Shown piece by piece: positions 42,451 to 51,215 of a DNA stretch of 64,000 nt; within the stretch, counting starts at the first letter, position 1; each line of letters opens with the position of its first letter. Source of the stretch: Roseimarinus sediminis. GTDB taxonomy: Bacteria; Bacteroidota; Bacteroidia; Bacteroidales; Prolixibacteraceae. The position numbers were made by a program, and so were the translations under genes. A model generated the notes under the pieces. The model saw only the letters and a list, made by a program, of their open reading frames with translations. It was not told the DNA's origin and searched no databases. The DNA lies in contig NZ_JBNPXV010000011.1 of assembly GCF_050433125.1 (NCBI RefSeq), positions 1 through 64,000 of the forward strand, given 5' to 3'.

Positions 42451-44038
42451 AGTGCCCATTAAACAGAACGTACATTCCTATCATAAACACAATCAGCACA
42501 ATCCAGGCAATCCATACCTTACGCGTGGGTTTGGGAATGTTTCCATAGTCGAGTGTGTTTTCATCGCCACCTCCTTTTTTACGGTCGTAAAGTGTAACCG
42601 CCCATGTCATTATGGCAATCACCACAAAGAGGTAAAATGAGAGCAACAAGTAATGCGGCCAGAAGTCGTACACTTCGGAGGGGAATACCCAGAGGTACAA
42701 AATACCGGTACCGATACTAATGAAGGTACCGACCGACAAAGCATAATTGGCTGCTTTGGTGCTTGTTTTCTTCCACAGCACTCCAAACAGGAAAACGACT
42801 GCCATTGGTGGAGCTAAAAAGCTCAGTACCGACTGGAATACATCGAATAAATTCAGTCCTTTTATTGAATCGATGGCCAAAGCCATTACAATGGCCACCA
42901 AAGCCCCCACAACGGTAACGATACGTCCAATTTTCACAATTTGCTTCTGACTGGCTTCGGGCTTAAATTTCTTCACATAAATGTCCATGGTAAAAACGGT
43001 ACTCAAGGAGTTCAAAGCCGAATCGATGGTACTTACCAGCGCCGCAATCAGCACCGCCATTACCAGGCCGGTCATCCCCACCGGAAACAAACGGGTCACC
43101 ATGGTCATGTAGGCTTCATCGGGGTTCGACAAGTCGGGGAACAGTATAAAGCAAACGATGCCGGGAATAATGAACAAAGCCACATCGAATATTTTGAGCC
43201 ATCCGGTAAAGTTGGCGCCGAGCTGTCCCTGCTTCAGGTTTTTTGCACCCAACACCGACTGCACCATCGATTGATCGGTACACCAAAACCAAATGCCCAT
43301 AATGGGATAGCCCAGCACAATGGCCAGCCATGGATAGTTGGGATCGCTCATTGGTTTTAACAGGTTCCAATATTCTCCGGGTGTATTTTCATAAATGGCC
43401 ATTATACCACCCGCCTTGCTCACTCCCACCCAGGTTAAGGCAAAGGAAACAACGATCAGCAAAATCATTTGAAAAACATTGGTATAGGCAATGGCCTTTA
43501 ATCCGCCGGCCATGGTGAAGAAAGCAGCAATGGTCACCAAAATGATTACTGAAAGCCAAAGTGGAAGTGCCAGAATCTGGCTCACCAATATTCCTCCTGC
43601 AAAAAGGGTTAGTGCCAGCCATGAAATCAGGATGGTTGCCAGGGTGTACATGGCCAGAATATTCCGGGTGGATTGTCCAAAGCGTTTTCCCATGAATTCG
43701 GGAAGCGTTTGTACATTGGCCTTAAGATAGCGCGGTGCAAAAACCACCGCCAGCAAAAAGATAAAAGGGAAGGCATACCAGGCAAAATTACCGGCCACCA
43801 CACCGGTGGTATAGCCAATACTGGCCGATGCAATCAACATCGACGGTCCCACATTGGTTCCCCACATGGTTAATCCGATGCTGTGCCATTTAAGAGAACG
43901 ACTGGCCAGAAAAAGGTTTTCGTTCTCGTCCTTCTTTTTCATGAAACTGACCCAGTAGCCAATTGCAACCAGTACAATCAGATAGAGTCCGACTACTGCA
44001 AAATCGAGAGGTTGTAAAAAACTGTGTATGCTTTCCAT
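42449..44038 (-). CDS. Sodium:solute symporter (SSS family)
   Basis: 529 residues with about 14 membrane spans: DFAVVGLYLIVLVAIGYWVSFMKKKDENENLFLASRSLKWHSIGLTMWGTNVGPSMLIASASIGY at the start, the core WFWCTDQSMVQSVLGAKNLKQGQLGANFTGWLKI typical of SGLT-like sugar carriers, and AALVSTIDSALNSLSTVFTMDIYVK, which holds the sodium-site Ser/Thr of TM8. Family members co-transport Na+ with sugars or organic acids. The cargo is probably a monosaccharide or uronate released by the GH2/GH31 enzymes; this cannot be fixed from sequence. Confidence 0.93.
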   Translation of the reverse strand: MESIHSFLQPLDFAVVGLYLIVLVAIGYWVSFMKKKDENENLFLASRSLKWHSIGLTMWGTNVGPSMLIASASIGYTTGVVAGNFAWYAFPFIFLLAVVFAPRYLKANVQTLPEFMGKRFGQSTRNILAMYTLATILISWLALTLFAGGILVSQILALPLWLSVIILVTIAAFFTMAGGLKAIAYTNVFQMILLIVVSFALTWVGVSKAGGIMAIYENTPGEYWNLLKPMSDPNYPWLAIVLGYPIMGIWFWCTDQSMVQSVLGAKNLKQGQLGANFTGWLKIFDVALFIIPGIVCFILFPDLSNPDEAYMTMVTRLFPVGMTGLVMAVLIAALVSTIDSALNSLSTVFTMDIYVKKFKPEASQKQIVKIGRIVTVVGALVAIVMALAIDSIKGLNLFDVFQSVLSFLAPPMAVVFLFGVLWKKTSTKAANYALSVGTFISIGTGILYLWVFPSEVYDFWPHYLLLSFYLFVVIAIMTWAVTLYDRKKGGGDENTLDYGNIPKPTRKVWIAWIVLIVFMIGMYVLFNGH

Positions 44039-44046
44039 AGTATTTA

Positions 44047-44147
44047 GTTAGTCATTAGAAAAAAGTCATTAGTCATTAAAAATAGTCATTAAGGAAAAAG
44101 TCATAGGTCATCAATCCTCTTCAATCTTTATCAATCCCTTCAATCCA
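44047..44147. repeat. AGTCATT and TCAATC repeats running into the oxidoreductase coding end
   Basis: 44047-44110 carries five AGTCATT-like words. From 44111 to 44147 a TCAATC array continues seamlessly and encodes the last ten codons (LKGLIKIEED on the minus strand). Confidence 0.65.
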
Positions 44148-45196
44148 TATTTCCCAAGTATGTCCTTCACTTTTACAGGGCGACCCAGTTTGAGGGCTTC
44201 GTTCATGGCATGCAAAACGGCGATGGTTCCTATTCCCTCGCGCAAATCGGGAAAAGCAGTTTCTCCCTTTTCGATGCATGAAACGAAATATTCCAGGTAG
44301 TTTTGGTATTCACCGGCATGATGTGTACGCCCTTCAAAACGGAAATAATATTTTTCCAGGTGATCGAAGGTGTGGATGCGTTCTTCACCCCTTTTATCGG
44401 TAATGGCATAGCGCAGTTCCTGATAATCGGCCTGACTGGCTCCTTCTGTCCCTCGAAGGATACAGGTCATTTCGCTATCACGCTGAGTAGGTTGTACGGG
44501 ACAGCTATAGGTACCACTGGTACTGGCAATGCGCCCATCGGCTGCTTTAAAGATGAAATGCATGGTGTCGGGGTTTTTCAAGCCGCCAGCTTTGCCATTG
44601 GGGCTTAGCATTCCATAGCCCATCACTTCTTCAATATCGGGCAAATACCAGCGGATAAAATCAACCGGATGACTTAAGCCGCCATATAACCAGCTAAACG
44701 AAGCACTTAAGGACCAACCTTTTCCCAGAAACCAGCGATGGTCGGCATTGTAATGTGTTTCGATGCTTACCAGCTCGCCAATCATCCCCTTTTCATAATC
44801 GATGCGTTGGCGTTTTGCCGGTTCAAAAAAACGTGAACTCTGCCCGACAAAGACCTTCTTTCCACTTTTTTTGCTGAGTTGCAGCAGCTCGTTGGCCACT
44901 GATAAATCATCGATCAGCGGTTTGGTGCATACCACGTGTTTGCCATGCTCAAGCGCCATTTTGATGTGTTGCGCATGCAAATGGTCGGGGGTATAAATCG
45001 CAATGATGTCGATGGCTGCATCTTCGAGTAAATCTTCGTAACGTGTGGTGTAATGATGAAAATCGAATTCTTTGGCACGTTTACGGCACAAATCTTCGTT
45101 CAAATCACAAACTCTTTGCAATTCCAGCTTGTCGCTCGCCAGGACAGCCGACATGGTGCTGCGTCCTTCTCCTAAACCTAAAATTCCTATTTTCAT
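44111..45196 (-). CDS. Gfo/Idh/MocA-family oxidoreductase
   Basis: 361 residues, cytoplasmic. The Rossmann start MKIGILGLGEGRS, DVVAIYTPDHLHA-type strand (IIAIYTPDHLHAQHI), HVVCTKPLIDD (the EKP-type lysine Lys92) and YGGLSHPVDFIRW with the likely catalytic His176 are present. Members oxidise or reduce sugar and polyol hydroxyls with NAD(P). It sits between an SSS transporter and a UroD-like protein, suggesting conversion of an imported sugar. The C-terminus is encoded by intergenic-type repeats and may be non-native in length. Confidence 0.88.
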   Translation of the reverse strand: MKIGILGLGEGRSTMSAVLASDKLELQRVCDLNEDLCRKRAKEFDFHHYTTRYEDLLEDAAIDIIAIYTPDHLHAQHIKMALEHGKHVVCTKPLIDDLSVANELLQLSKKSGKKVFVGQSSRFFEPAKRQRIDYEKGMIGELVSIETHYNADHRWFLGKGWSLSASFSWLYGGLSHPVDFIRWYLPDIEEVMGYGMLSPNGKAGGLKNPDTMHFIFKAADGRIASTSGTYSCPVQPTQRDSEMTCILRGTEGASQADYQELRYAITDKRGEERIHTFDHLEKYYFRFEGRTHHAGEYQNYLEYFVSCIEKGETAFPDLREGIGTIAVLHAMNEALKLGRPVKVKDILGKYGLKGLIKIEED

Positions 45197-45202
45197 ATTC
45201 GT

Positions 45203-46267
45203 TTATCGATACGCTTCAACTATCTTCAATGCTTTTTCAATGTCATCTTCTGTTTTGAAATCAACATTGATATGTAAACCCTGATTGCCTACGTTGTCGA
45301 GCAAAGGCTTCAATTCGTCGAGTGTTACCCAGTTGGCCATGATTGATTTACCGGAAGCCAGAATGCGTTTGTACAAATCGTACCATTTAGGGTCGCCGCC
45401 CTGAGGCTCGCCATACCCCGGAGTCCACTGAATGGCATTCAGCTCTTCAATTTCGAGAATGGCATCGAGGTGACGAATGGCATCAACCCCGTCGAGATGA
45501 TACAAGGTATAATCGATTTTTTGAGCTTGCTCACGCAGGTAGGGCAAGGCATACTCTCTATAATCTTCTTCGGAAACCATGACCGAGATATCGCTTTGCA
45601 ACTTTGAGGTTTTGCCCGGTCCCCAAAGTGAAAAGTAACAAAAAGCCATTTCATCGCCTTCTCGAATTATGTCGTAAAGGGTATCGAACACCTCAAAATA
45701 GATATCGTTGATGGTTTGAAGCTGTTGTTTTAAGCCGTCAGGATCCATCATGGTTTTGAGCAAAACATTATCAGATCCATACAGCCCGCCCAGGGTATCG
45801 AGCCCTTCGATCAGGTCGGGCATGCCAACGTAGTAGTTGCCATTCGACAACTTTTTGCACTCGGTAAGCAAATCGACATGCAATTTCCACCACTTGTTGT
45901 CGGGATCGAGTTTCAATTCATGGCCCGCTTCTTCAATATGCTTAATCCAGATGGTATCCTCGCCGGCACCCAACTCAGAGCCTAAAATAGCCGAAAGCGA
46001 CCCGGGACCTAATTGCGTGTTGGCAACCGGCGGAATATCGGCTTTATACGAATAAAGCGACATTTGATAGTGCAAATATTTTACACGCCATACCGGATCG
46101 AACCACTGTTGTTCAAGGCTTTTAGCTTCGGCTGGTGCTTTTACACCAGCGTGTGGGTCACCTTTTTTATAAAGATGTTCCCACATGCTCAACACCATGC
46201 CTTTATTATTCCACCAATCGATGTAATTTTTCTTCGATTCTTCCCAATTCAATTTCCAGGTATCCAT
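45203..46267 (-). CDS. Divergent UroD-like protein lacking the HxC site
   Basis: 354 residues, no signal peptide. The order of segments fits the UroD barrel (NNKGMVLSMWEHL, GPGSLSAILGSELG, MPDLIEGLDTLGGLYGSDNVLLKTMMDPDGLKQQLQTINDIYFEVFD, MVSEEDYREYALPYLREQ), but the metal-binding His-x-Cys is His257-Leu-Asp259 (YHLDGVDA), so zinc-thiolate chemistry is unlikely. Asp could still be a ligand or substrate-binding residue. It is packed between the oxidoreductase (6 bases) and GH31 (9 bases). Function unknown. Confidence 0.75.
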   Translation of the reverse strand: MDTWKLNWEESKKNYIDWWNNKGMVLSMWEHLYKKGDPHAGVKAPAEAKSLEQQWFDPVWRVKYLHYQMSLYSYKADIPPVANTQLGPGSLSAILGSELGAGEDTIWIKHIEEAGHELKLDPDNKWWKLHVDLLTECKKLSNGNYYVGMPDLIEGLDTLGGLYGSDNVLLKTMMDPDGLKQQLQTINDIYFEVFDTLYDIIREGDEMAFCYFSLWGPGKTSKLQSDISVMVSEEDYREYALPYLREQAQKIDYTLYHLDGVDAIRHLDAILEIEELNAIQWTPGYGEPQGGDPKWYDLYKRILASGKSIMANWVTLDELKPLLDNVGNQGLHINVDFKTEDDIEKALKIVEAYR

Positions 46268-46276
46268 ATCAAACTC

Positions 46277-48550
46277 CTATTTTTTTTCACCAAGCAGCTC
46301 ACCCAGCACACTGTTGTTTAAGCCATGGTACGAATCATTAAATTTCATTTTTTCAATTCTATTCCAATCCATATCGTCGGTACTTTGAACAGGTAACGGG
46401 TAAACCGAAATTTCAGCTTCGGCTTTAACCCAAACAGGCATTTCGTCAAGTGGAACTTCAACGTTTTTCATCCATTTTCCACCTTTTTGCTTTTCGCCTG
46501 TGAAGAAATTTATCCACTGACCCTCGGGGAGATAAACATCGCGTTGGTTTTCGCTGTTCATTACCGGTGCTACCAAAATATCATCGCCAAACATATACTG
46601 ATCATCGATGTGCCAACACATTTTATCACCGGGATAGTGCATGAGCAAGGCACGCAAAACCGGGTACCCTGTTTGAGTAGATTTTTTACTCTGTTCTACA
46701 ATATATGGAATCAGGGCATAGCGCAACTTCAACCATTTACGCACAATACCCGAAACAGCAGGGTATTCGTATGGCTCGCGTTTTGAAGTTCCATGATAAC
46801 GAAGGTGCGATGAAAACACACCAAACTGGGTCCAGCGCACATACAAATCATCGGGCACTACTGAATTCATAAAATTGGGCGAACTATGGAATCCCGGAAC
46901 ATCGTGACTCCAAAACCCGAAACCCGATAGTCCCAGATGCAATCCGCCTTTAAGCGATCCGGCTATGCCATCCCAGGTAGCAGCGGCATCGCCCCCCCAA
47001 TGCAAGGGGTAACGCTGACAGCCTGCCCATCCGGCACGGGCCCAAATAATGCCGTCGCCGGTAACTTCTTTGGTAATTTCGTAGGCTGCCTTTTGATAAA
47101 GCAAGCCATAAATATTGTTCAGTTTTTCGGGGCTCATCGACTGGTATTCAGCCTCCATGTGAATTTCTTCACCAAAATCGGTTTTGATGCACAGCACACC
47201 CATATCGAGCAATTCTTTCAGAAGATTCTTGTACCATGCGGTCGCTTTTTCCGAAGTAAAATCGATGGTTCCGGCATAATCGAGGGCACTAAAGTTTGAA
47301 CCGCCCTGTTGTTTCGAAGCTTTTAGCGGGGCAATGTAATTGTTTTCCTTTGCTTCGGTCAGTTGTTCGGCCTCCTGAGCTACATAAGGCATTTGCCATA
47401 AGCTCACCTTAAAACCATTATCGCGCAGGTTTTTAATAAATGCCGGCGGATCGGGGAAACGCTCAGGATTAAACTTCCATTCGCAAAGCCAGTCGGTACG
47501 GAACCAGCCGGTATCGATGTGAATTACATCGCAGGGGTAATCTTCTTTACGAAGACGGGTGCATATGGTATCAATCTCGTCGGCTGAGAAGTAACTCATT
47601 CGGCTCATCCAGGTTCCAAAACTCCACAACGGGGGCATAGATGGAAAACCAGTAACCTGACGATAACTGTATAAAATTTCTTCGAAGGTATTGCCACCAA
47701 ACAGGAAAAGATCGATTGCCGGTTCTTCAATAAGCAATTGTACCGAACGGCTTGAGTGGTCGGCCAGCGATATTTTGCTGAATGCCGACGTGTGCATGAA
47801 GATGCCATAAAGACGGCTCGACATGAAGAAAGGTATGTTCTTGTAGGTACGCCGGTTGTTTACGCCCTGCCCGTCCTGGTTTTTAAGCTGAAAAGTACGA
47901 CCCGAAAGATCCATTTTGGCAAATCGTTCGCCGGTTCCAACAAATACTTCATCGGGCTGTGCATGAAATGAAACTGTGCTACGGTCAATGCCTTGCTGAT
48001 TTTCGATATACCCCATGGCCAGCGCTTCGATACGCGCCGGGAAGAACTGGTCCCAGGCACTGATTTCGATGGCTTTTTCACCGTCGGGATAGAAAATAGC
48101 TTCAAGTGAATCCTGCGGTTCAGGAAGCAGGTCGCTCCAGTGATCGATTTTGTTGTCTTTCCGTATAAAACGTGCGCGTACAACACCCGAATTGTCTTTT
48201 ACCAGCCACTCTTCATCATTTTTTTCAACCAATAGTTGCGTTACCGATAATTTGGCATCCATTTCGAGCATTACCGAATTGGGCATTGCCTGACCATCGA
48301 AAGCCACAGCCACCCGAAGGATTTTATCGCCATAGGCCCTCATTACCAATTGAAATTCGCGACGAGGGACATCCATATCGGGTGCATATTCTAACTGGCA
48401 CAGCTGTTTTTGAAAAGGAATGGTAAGAACAGCATCTGTGCCTTTCACCTCTATTTGGCTTGGTTTTCCCACTTTCCATATTTTTTCTTCACCCGAAAAC
48501 GACGGATCAAGATCAAGAAAATCTATTGGTTGATAATTGGTTTGTTTCAT
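46277..48550 (-). CDS. GH31 alpha-xylosidase-like enzyme, cytoplasmic
   Basis: 757 residues with no signal peptide. N-terminal beta-sandwich (~30-290), then the barrel with PPLWSFGTWMSRMSYFSADEIDTICTRLRKEDYPCDVIHIDTGWF. Nucleophile Asp468 in CIKTDFGEEI, the YicI-type signature, and acid/base Asp521 in HWGGDAAATWDGI. YicI-like enzymes remove alpha-xylosyl or related alpha-glycosyl residues by retention. Lack of a signal means the substrate is an imported oligosaccharide. A relative acting on another alpha-glycoside is possible. Confidence 0.92.
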   Translation of the reverse strand: MKQTNYQPIDFLDLDPSFSGEEKIWKVGKPSQIEVKGTDAVLTIPFQKQLCQLEYAPDMDVPRREFQLVMRAYGDKILRVAVAFDGQAMPNSVMLEMDAKLSVTQLLVEKNDEEWLVKDNSGVVRARFIRKDNKIDHWSDLLPEPQDSLEAIFYPDGEKAIEISAWDQFFPARIEALAMGYIENQQGIDRSTVSFHAQPDEVFVGTGERFAKMDLSGRTFQLKNQDGQGVNNRRTYKNIPFFMSSRLYGIFMHTSAFSKISLADHSSRSVQLLIEEPAIDLFLFGGNTFEEILYSYRQVTGFPSMPPLWSFGTWMSRMSYFSADEIDTICTRLRKEDYPCDVIHIDTGWFRTDWLCEWKFNPERFPDPPAFIKNLRDNGFKVSLWQMPYVAQEAEQLTEAKENNYIAPLKASKQQGGSNFSALDYAGTIDFTSEKATAWYKNLLKELLDMGVLCIKTDFGEEIHMEAEYQSMSPEKLNNIYGLLYQKAAYEITKEVTGDGIIWARAGWAGCQRYPLHWGGDAAATWDGIAGSLKGGLHLGLSGFGFWSHDVPGFHSSPNFMNSVVPDDLYVRWTQFGVFSSHLRYHGTSKREPYEYPAVSGIVRKWLKLRYALIPYIVEQSKKSTQTGYPVLRALLMHYPGDKMCWHIDDQYMFGDDILVAPVMNSENQRDVYLPEGQWINFFTGEKQKGGKWMKNVEVPLDEMPVWVKAEAEISVYPLPVQSTDDMDWNRIEKMKFNDSYHGLNNSVLGELLGEKK

Positions 48551-48566
48551 AAATGGCCCCCTCTGA

Positions 48567-48723
48567 CTCCCCCCAAGGGGGAGAAATATCTAATCATTAT
48601 TTTTGTTTTATATTACCATAGGGCGATGCCCTATGCTGTTGCTTTTGCCCCGTTGGGGCTAATGAGTCATGAACTCATTTGTGACTGATCACCATTGACT
48701 AATGACTAATGACCAATGACTAT
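48567..48723. repeat. Four consecutive hairpins plus TAATGAC words between GH31 and GH2
   Basis: CTCCCCC/GGGGGAG (48567-48583), CATAGGGC-GAT-GCCCTATG (48617-48635), GCCCC-GTT-GGGGC (48647-48659), AATGAGT-CATGA-ACTCATT (48661-48679), then repeated GACTAAT words to 48723. No coding sense. Confidence 0.7.
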
Positions 48724-48724
48724 T

Positions 48725-51163
48725 TTATTCTGCATTTATTTCTATTTCAGTAGCAGCCAACCCATCGGAGGTGGCTTTTAACCTGATGGTTCCCTTTTTC
48801 CCGTTGGTTTGCACAATTGCCAGGCACATGCCGTTGTATGCTTTACGGTAGCTGGCTTTGAATGGCTCATGGCTTGCCTGATAACCATTACTTACACCGG
48901 CAATAAAACCCTCTCCTTCAATCTCAAAATTCACCATGTTGTCGGCCAGCGGCACCAGGTTACCCTCTTTATCTAAAATACGCACCGTAACAAACGATAG
49001 GTCTTTGCCATCGGCCTTAATGTATGTCCTATCAGCAGTAAGCTCAACCCTGGCTGCTTTTCCGGCGGTGTTGATGATGCGTTCAAGGACTACTTTTCCA
49101 TCTTTTCGTGATACGGCCTTCAATTCTCCCGGGGTATATTCCAAACGCCACATTACATGCAAATCGTCATTTTCTTTTCTTTTTATGCCCATTGACTCTC
49201 CATTCAGAAAAAGTTCCACTTCGTCGGCATTATTGTAGTAAGCCCACACGTCAATGGTTTCGCCTTCGGTCCAGTTCCAGTGCGGAAACAGGTGCAACAT
49301 GGTTTTGTCGGTCCACTCGCTCTGATACATGTAATACACATCTTTGGGGAAACCACACAAATCGATTACACCATAGTAGGAGCTGCGGGCAGGCCATTCC
49401 ATAAACGGCTCGGGTTCGCCAATAAAATCGAAACCCGACCAGATAAACATTCCCGACATGAAGTCGAGCTTTTTAACCAGTTTCCAGGTTTCCTCATGGG
49501 TGGCACCCCAGTAGGCATGCACATGGTCGTAAGCCGAGCAGGTGTAATCGGGATTCGGATCTTTGATGGGCACATTGTATGCCTCGGGCCAAACCCTGAT
49601 ACTGTCGGAAGGTTGATTATAGACGCCACGTGTAGCAAATGCCGACATATTTTCGCTGGCAATAAACGACTCTCCGGGAAAGCGATTGGGCAAATCGGGG
49701 TAATCTTTATGTTTATAATTGAAACTCAACACATCGAGCGCCCCGCTTTGCCAGATGTAATTCTTTTCGGGAATATTCTCGGTAAGCCCGCAGGTTACAG
49801 GCCGTGTAGGGTCGGCTTCTTTCACTATTTTCACCAGTTCGGGCGTAATGGTCAGACCGGTACTATCGAACTGCTCGCGTATTTCGTTGCCAATGCTCCA
49901 CACCATTACCGACGGATGATTTCGTCCACGGCGCACCATGTCGCGCAGATCGGTTGCGTGCCATTCTTCCCATATCTCGTGATAATCGTGTTTCATTTTC
50001 TTTTTGGCCCAAACATCAAAAGCTTCGTCCATTACGAAAAAGCCCATTTCATCGCACAAATCGAGCAAGCCAGGAGCGGGTGGGTTATGAGCCATACGTA
50101 TGGCGTTGCAGCCCATTTCTTTCAGAATTTCGAGCTGACGCTGAGCCGCACGCCGGTTAAACGCTGCCCCCAGCGCCCCCAAATCGTGGTGGTTGTTTAC
50201 ACCGTGAAGTTTAATGTTCTCGCCATTCAAAAAGAAGCCTTTTTCGCTATCGAAATGAAAATCGCGAATACCAAAATCCACGGTATAGTTGTCGGTGATT
50301 TCACCTGTGGCCTTATTCTTTATTTCAATGTGCGCTTTATACATCAATGGATGATCGAAGGACCAGCGTTTAGCATTTTTGATCGTAAAATCAGTCTTGT
50401 AAAGCGCTTCATCCTCAACGATAAGTCCGCCGGTATTTTGAGCAATCACCTGTCCCGACTCTTCAATTTTGACCTGTACACTTACCTCATGAGCTTGTTT
50501 GGTTTTATTGATAAGTTCCACTTCAACTGTAAGCTGGTCGTTCTGCTCATCTATTTTTTCGGAATGCACAAAAGCACCCCACTGATCGACATGCACATCG
50601 CCGGTTGACACCAGCCACACATTGCGGTATATTCCAGAGCCGGTGTACCAGCGCGAATTGGGCTGGAGGCTGTTATCGGCTTTAACGGCGATCACATTCA
50701 ACGAATCGCCAAAATGAAGGTACGGGGTCAGTTCGTGTCTGAAACCCATATACCCAAAGGGTCGTTTGCCCAGGTAATTACCGTTAATCCACACTTCACC
50801 GTTGCGGTAGACCCCTTCAAAATCGATGTAGAAGTTTTTATCCCGCTCATTTTCACCAAGGGTGAATGCTTTACGATACCAGCCAATTCCTGCCGGAAGA
50901 AAACCACCATTGTGCCTCGTTGAATGATCTTTGCTGAACTCGCCCTCGATACTCCAATCGTGTGGGAGGTTCAATACCCGCCAGTCGGAGTCGTCATAAT
51001 CGCGCTGATAAGCCAGTGAATCGTTGCCCAAATAAAATTTCCAGTCAGCGTTAAAATCAGCAATCCGGCGTCCCGTTTGAGGTGAACTACACGAGAACTG
51101 AATTGAAGAAAGCAACACAAAAGCCAATATCCATCCGAAGAGGTTTTGACTTCTGTCTTTCAT
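48725..51163 (-). CDS. GH2 beta-galactosidase-type lipoprotein
   Basis: 812 residues from the Met at 51163, chosen because it begins a compact lipoprotein signal (MKDRSQNLFGWILAFVLLSSIQFSC). In long-frame numbering: GH2 N-domain with ADFNADWKFYLGNDS and NLPHDWSIEGEF, GSGIYRNVWLV, barrel LHGVNNHHDLGALGAAFN, acid/base Glu443 in VWSIGNEIREQF, nucleophile Glu520 in IASENMSAFATRG. The C-terminal domains (WTEGETIDVWAYYNNADEVELFLNG; ELTADRTYIKADGKDLSFVTVRILD) match the DUF4982/Ig-like modules of Bacteroidota GH2 enzymes. Retaining beta-glycosidase, surface or periplasmic. Confidence 0.93.
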   Translation of the reverse strand: MKDRSQNLFGWILAFVLLSSIQFSCSSPQTGRRIADFNADWKFYLGNDSLAYQRDYDDSDWRVLNLPHDWSIEGEFSKDHSTRHNGGFLPAGIGWYRKAFTLGENERDKNFYIDFEGVYRNGEVWINGNYLGKRPFGYMGFRHELTPYLHFGDSLNVIAVKADNSLQPNSRWYTGSGIYRNVWLVSTGDVHVDQWGAFVHSEKIDEQNDQLTVEVELINKTKQAHEVSVQVKIEESGQVIAQNTGGLIVEDEALYKTDFTIKNAKRWSFDHPLMYKAHIEIKNKATGEITDNYTVDFGIRDFHFDSEKGFFLNGENIKLHGVNNHHDLGALGAAFNRRAAQRQLEILKEMGCNAIRMAHNPPAPGLLDLCDEMGFFVMDEAFDVWAKKKMKHDYHEIWEEWHATDLRDMVRRGRNHPSVMVWSIGNEIREQFDSTGLTITPELVKIVKEADPTRPVTCGLTENIPEKNYIWQSGALDVLSFNYKHKDYPDLPNRFPGESFIASENMSAFATRGVYNQPSDSIRVWPEAYNVPIKDPNPDYTCSAYDHVHAYWGATHEETWKLVKKLDFMSGMFIWSGFDFIGEPEPFMEWPARSSYYGVIDLCGFPKDVYYMYQSEWTDKTMLHLFPHWNWTEGETIDVWAYYNNADEVELFLNGESMGIKRKENDDLHVMWRLEYTPGELKAVSRKDGKVVLERIINTAGKAARVELTADRTYIKADGKDLSFVTVRILDKEGNLVPLADNMVNFEIEGEGFIAGVSNGYQASHEPFKASYRKAYNGMCLAIVQTNGKKGTIRLKATSDGLAATEIEINAE

Positions 51164-51215
51164 ATTTCGTCTTATTGCTTTCAACTTCCTATCAAACATT
51201 TCTTTCTTCATTCTG

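Noticed and set aside
41201..44147. Heptamer arrays as direct-repeat CRISPR or origin iterons
   Set aside because: Words are 7 bases with 0-5-base spacers and degenerate; no dnaA, rep or cas gene is near.
49280..50608. 442-codon open frame on the plus strand
   Set aside because: Fully antisense to the well-supported GH2 gene at 48725-51163; the long frame reflects codon bias of that gene, and the product has no recognisable features.
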